Assembly (NCBI GenBank): GCA_017963715.1
Contig: JAGCTK010000245.1
Span: 1-8,137, forward strand
DNA from: Alphaproteobacteria bacterium
GTDB lineage: Bacteria > Pseudomonadota > Alphaproteobacteria > RF32 > CAG-239
Direction of reading: 5' to 3'
Length of the DNA stretch: 8,137 bases
In this document: positions 6,829 through 8,137 of the stretch, one piece after another
How positions within the stretch are numbered: the stretch's first letter is position 1
Layout of the letters: every line of letters begins with the position of its first letter
Position numbers and translations under genes: made by a program
The notes under the pieces: model-generated
What the model was told of the DNA's origin: nothing
Database searches by the model: none
Seen by the model: only the letters and a program-made list of their open reading frames with translations

Positions 6829-7494
6829 TTAGCGCTTCATCGGCTTTTCCGGCGTCACGATGCCGCACGAAATGACAAGTTTCAACCCGTCTTCAACCGA
6901 CATCTTGAGTTTGATGACTTCCGATTCATCAACAAAAATCAAAAAGCCGGATGTCGGGTTGGGCGTGGTGGGCACAAAAACATTAAGAACATTACCGCCG
7001 ATTTTATGCTTGACTTCACCGCCTGTTTTGGCGCTGACAAAACCCAACACCCAAGTACCTTTACGCGGATATTCCACAAGCACAACTTGATTAAACGATT
7101 GCTTTTTGCCCGAAAAAAATGTTTCAAACACCTGTTTTAACAAGTTATACACACTTGAGATAAACGGCATCTTAAACAATATTTTTTCGCCTAATCTCAC
7201 AAAAAATCTTCCGACATAACCTGTTGTAAACATACCGATTAAAATCAGCAGTATGATGATAACGGCAACGCCAAGTCCGGGGATATCCGCCTCCAAATAC
7301 GGGCTCGAACGAAACCTTTCCGGCACAATGGCATTGGACCATTTGTCGATATAGGTTACAAGTTTAAAGGCGATATAAAATGTCATACCGACAGGTGCCG
7401 TCACCAAAATACCCGTCAAAAAATATGTTTTGAGTTTTTTCATAAACCGTGAAATCAGCGACGGTTTTTGCTCTTTGATTTTTTTCTTAGCCAT
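6829..7494 (-). CDS. DUF502 (COV-like) integral membrane protein
   Basis: The 221-residue product belongs to the DUF502 family, which includes the plant LIKE-COV/CONTINUOUS VASCULAR RING proteins. Its biochemical role in bacteria is unknown. A basic N-terminus (MAKKKIKEQK) precedes a first membrane helix at about 24-46 (FLTGILVTAPVGMTFYIAFKLVTYI). A second follows at about 74-98 (LGVAVIIILLILIGMFTTGYVGRFF). Family marks are IPGLG at 71-75, MPFISSVYNLLKQV at 109-122 and the conserved FVPTTPNPTSGF at 173-184, followed by a soluble C-terminal domain. Length is normal. The ATG at 7494 overlaps the end of recJ by eight bases, and GGAGG (7508-7504) lies nine bases upstream, so the start is well supported and the gene is probably expressed with recJ. 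A 104-base gap follows it. Confidence 0.92.
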   Translation of the reverse strand: MAKKKIKEQKPSLISRFMKKLKTYFLTGILVTAPVGMTFYIAFKLVTYIDKWSNAIVPERFRSSPYLEADIPGLGVAVIIILLILIGMFTTGYVGRFFVRLGEKILFKMPFISSVYNLLKQVFETFFSGKKQSFNQVVLVEYPRKGTWVLGFVSAKTGGEVKHKIGGNVLNVFVPTTPNPTSGFLIFVDESEVIKLKMSVEDGLKLVISCGIVTPEKPMKR

Positions 7495-8137
7495 TGTTTG
7501 AAACCTCCATTAAATCTTCAATAACCAGTTGTACATTTTTTGTATTCATCCACGAATCCACCTTTAATGTCCCAAGCACATTGAACAAACGATCATTTGC
7601 ATTCAAAAGTGCCTGTCCGAGCGCGTCATCAACACACTTAAAACAAATCGCTTTCAAACGTCCCTTACCTAAACTGTTGGCGATAAAACACCGCACATGC
7701 CCGTCACCCACCACGGATGCCTGCAAAATTTTGACCTTTTCAATCACCACTTTAGGTTCGGGATGTGAAGCACCGAACGGTGCCAACAATTCAATCTTTT
7801 CGGCCACATCAAGTGTCGCTCCTTCCAAGGTTATGACCGCATCAAAATTGATATTAGGTGTCAACTCATCCAAAGACAGCCTGCTTGAGATATATTCACC
7901 CGCAAACTTTTTGAAATCATCAATTTTATCGGCAGATAGTGAAAAACCGGCTGCCAACGTGTGTCCACCGCCATGCAACAACAAACCTTTTTCTTTGGCG
8001 GCTAAAATCAACATCCCCAAATCGAGCCCGTCAACCGAACGGGCCGATCCTTTAACTTCGTCAGGTTCGATATCCATCACAAATGCCGGCAAATGATAGC
8101 GTTCTTTGAGTTTGCCCGCCACAATACCGATGACACC
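7487..8137 (-). CDS. recJ: Single-stranded-DNA-specific exonuclease RecJ, C-terminal part, 5' end outside the window
   Basis: RecJ degrades single-stranded DNA 5' to 3' and acts in recombinational repair (RecF pathway), base excision and mismatch repair. The window holds the last 216 codons; the frame is already open at the edge and starts with GVIGIVAGKLKERYHLPAFVM. That motif, the KGSARSVDGLDL segment and LLHGGGHTLAAGFSL belong to the DHHA1 domain. The GGGH motif is intact. The following portion, roughly from LTPNINFDAVITLEGATLDVAEKIELLAPFGASHPEP to ENLM-like LVIEDLMEV, matches the RecJ OB-fold domain, including VGDGHVRCFI. The N-terminal DHH domain with the main metal-binding residues is not in the window. 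A GTG at 8122 is internal and not the start. The stop overlaps the DUF502 start by eight bases. Confidence 0.96.
   Translation of the reverse strand, partial: GVIGIVAGKLKERYHLPAFVMDIEPDEVKGSARSVDGLDLGMLILAAKEKGLLLHGGGHTLAAGFSLSADKIDDFKKFAGEYISSRLSLDELTPNINFDAVITLEGATLDVAEKIELLAPFGASHPEPKVVIEKVKILQASVVGDGHVRCFIANSLGKGRLKAICFKCVDDALGQALLNANDRLFNVLGTLKVDSWMNTKNVQLVIEDLMEVSNNG

Noticed and set aside
7494..8096. Long plus-strand open frame opposite recJ
   Set aside because: It mirrors a well-supported RecJ frame, is rich in Ser, Pro and Lys from reverse-complement reading, and shows no family motif.

Overview
All genes in this window lie on the minus strand, so transcription runs from high to low coordinates. 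The gene set is recJ (3' end), a DUF502 membrane protein, a pentapeptide-repeat protein, rarA, an unrecognised small gene, an RluC/RluD-type pseudouridine synthase, an AsmA-family protein, an acylphosphatase and mnmE (5' end). AsmA, RecJ and DUF502 together, plus a pseudouridine synthase of the 'AVQGG...HIDGLL' type close downstream of rarA, suggest a Gram-negative bacterium. An alphaproteobacterium with moderately low GC is most likely. This placement is inference from family content, because the window holds no rRNA or other direct taxonomic marker.

Layout from right to left. 8137-7487 is the C-terminal part of the single-strand exonuclease RecJ. It overlaps 7494-6829, a two-helix DUF502 (COV-like) membrane protein. 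A 104-base AT-rich gap (6828-6725) is the only real intergenic space; it holds a possible promoter and a palindrome. 6724-5498 is a GTG-started pentapeptide-repeat protein with a long charged coiled-coil tail. It abuts rarA (5497-4190), which overlaps a 126-residue protein of unknown function (4193-3813) by an ATGA junction. That gene is coupled by TAATG to a pseudouridine synthase reading frame (3813-2881). This frame carries an in-frame TAA at 3684-3682, between the S4 RNA-binding domain and the catalytic domain. An AsmA-family protein (2877-721), an acylphosphatase (721-434) and the first 141 codons of mnmE (423-1) complete the window.

Apart from the one gap, genes overlap, abut or lie within about 10 bases of each other, so the region reads as one or two long housekeeping operons. 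The genes span replication and repair (recJ, rarA), RNA modification (pseudouridine synthase, mnmE), envelope maintenance (AsmA, DUF502) and small-molecule phosphate chemistry (acylphosphatase). They do not form one obvious pathway. I see no mobile element, CRISPR array, tRNA, rRNA or clear defence system. The two items most worth a second look are the interrupted pseudouridine synthase and the pentapeptide/coiled-coil protein beside rarA.
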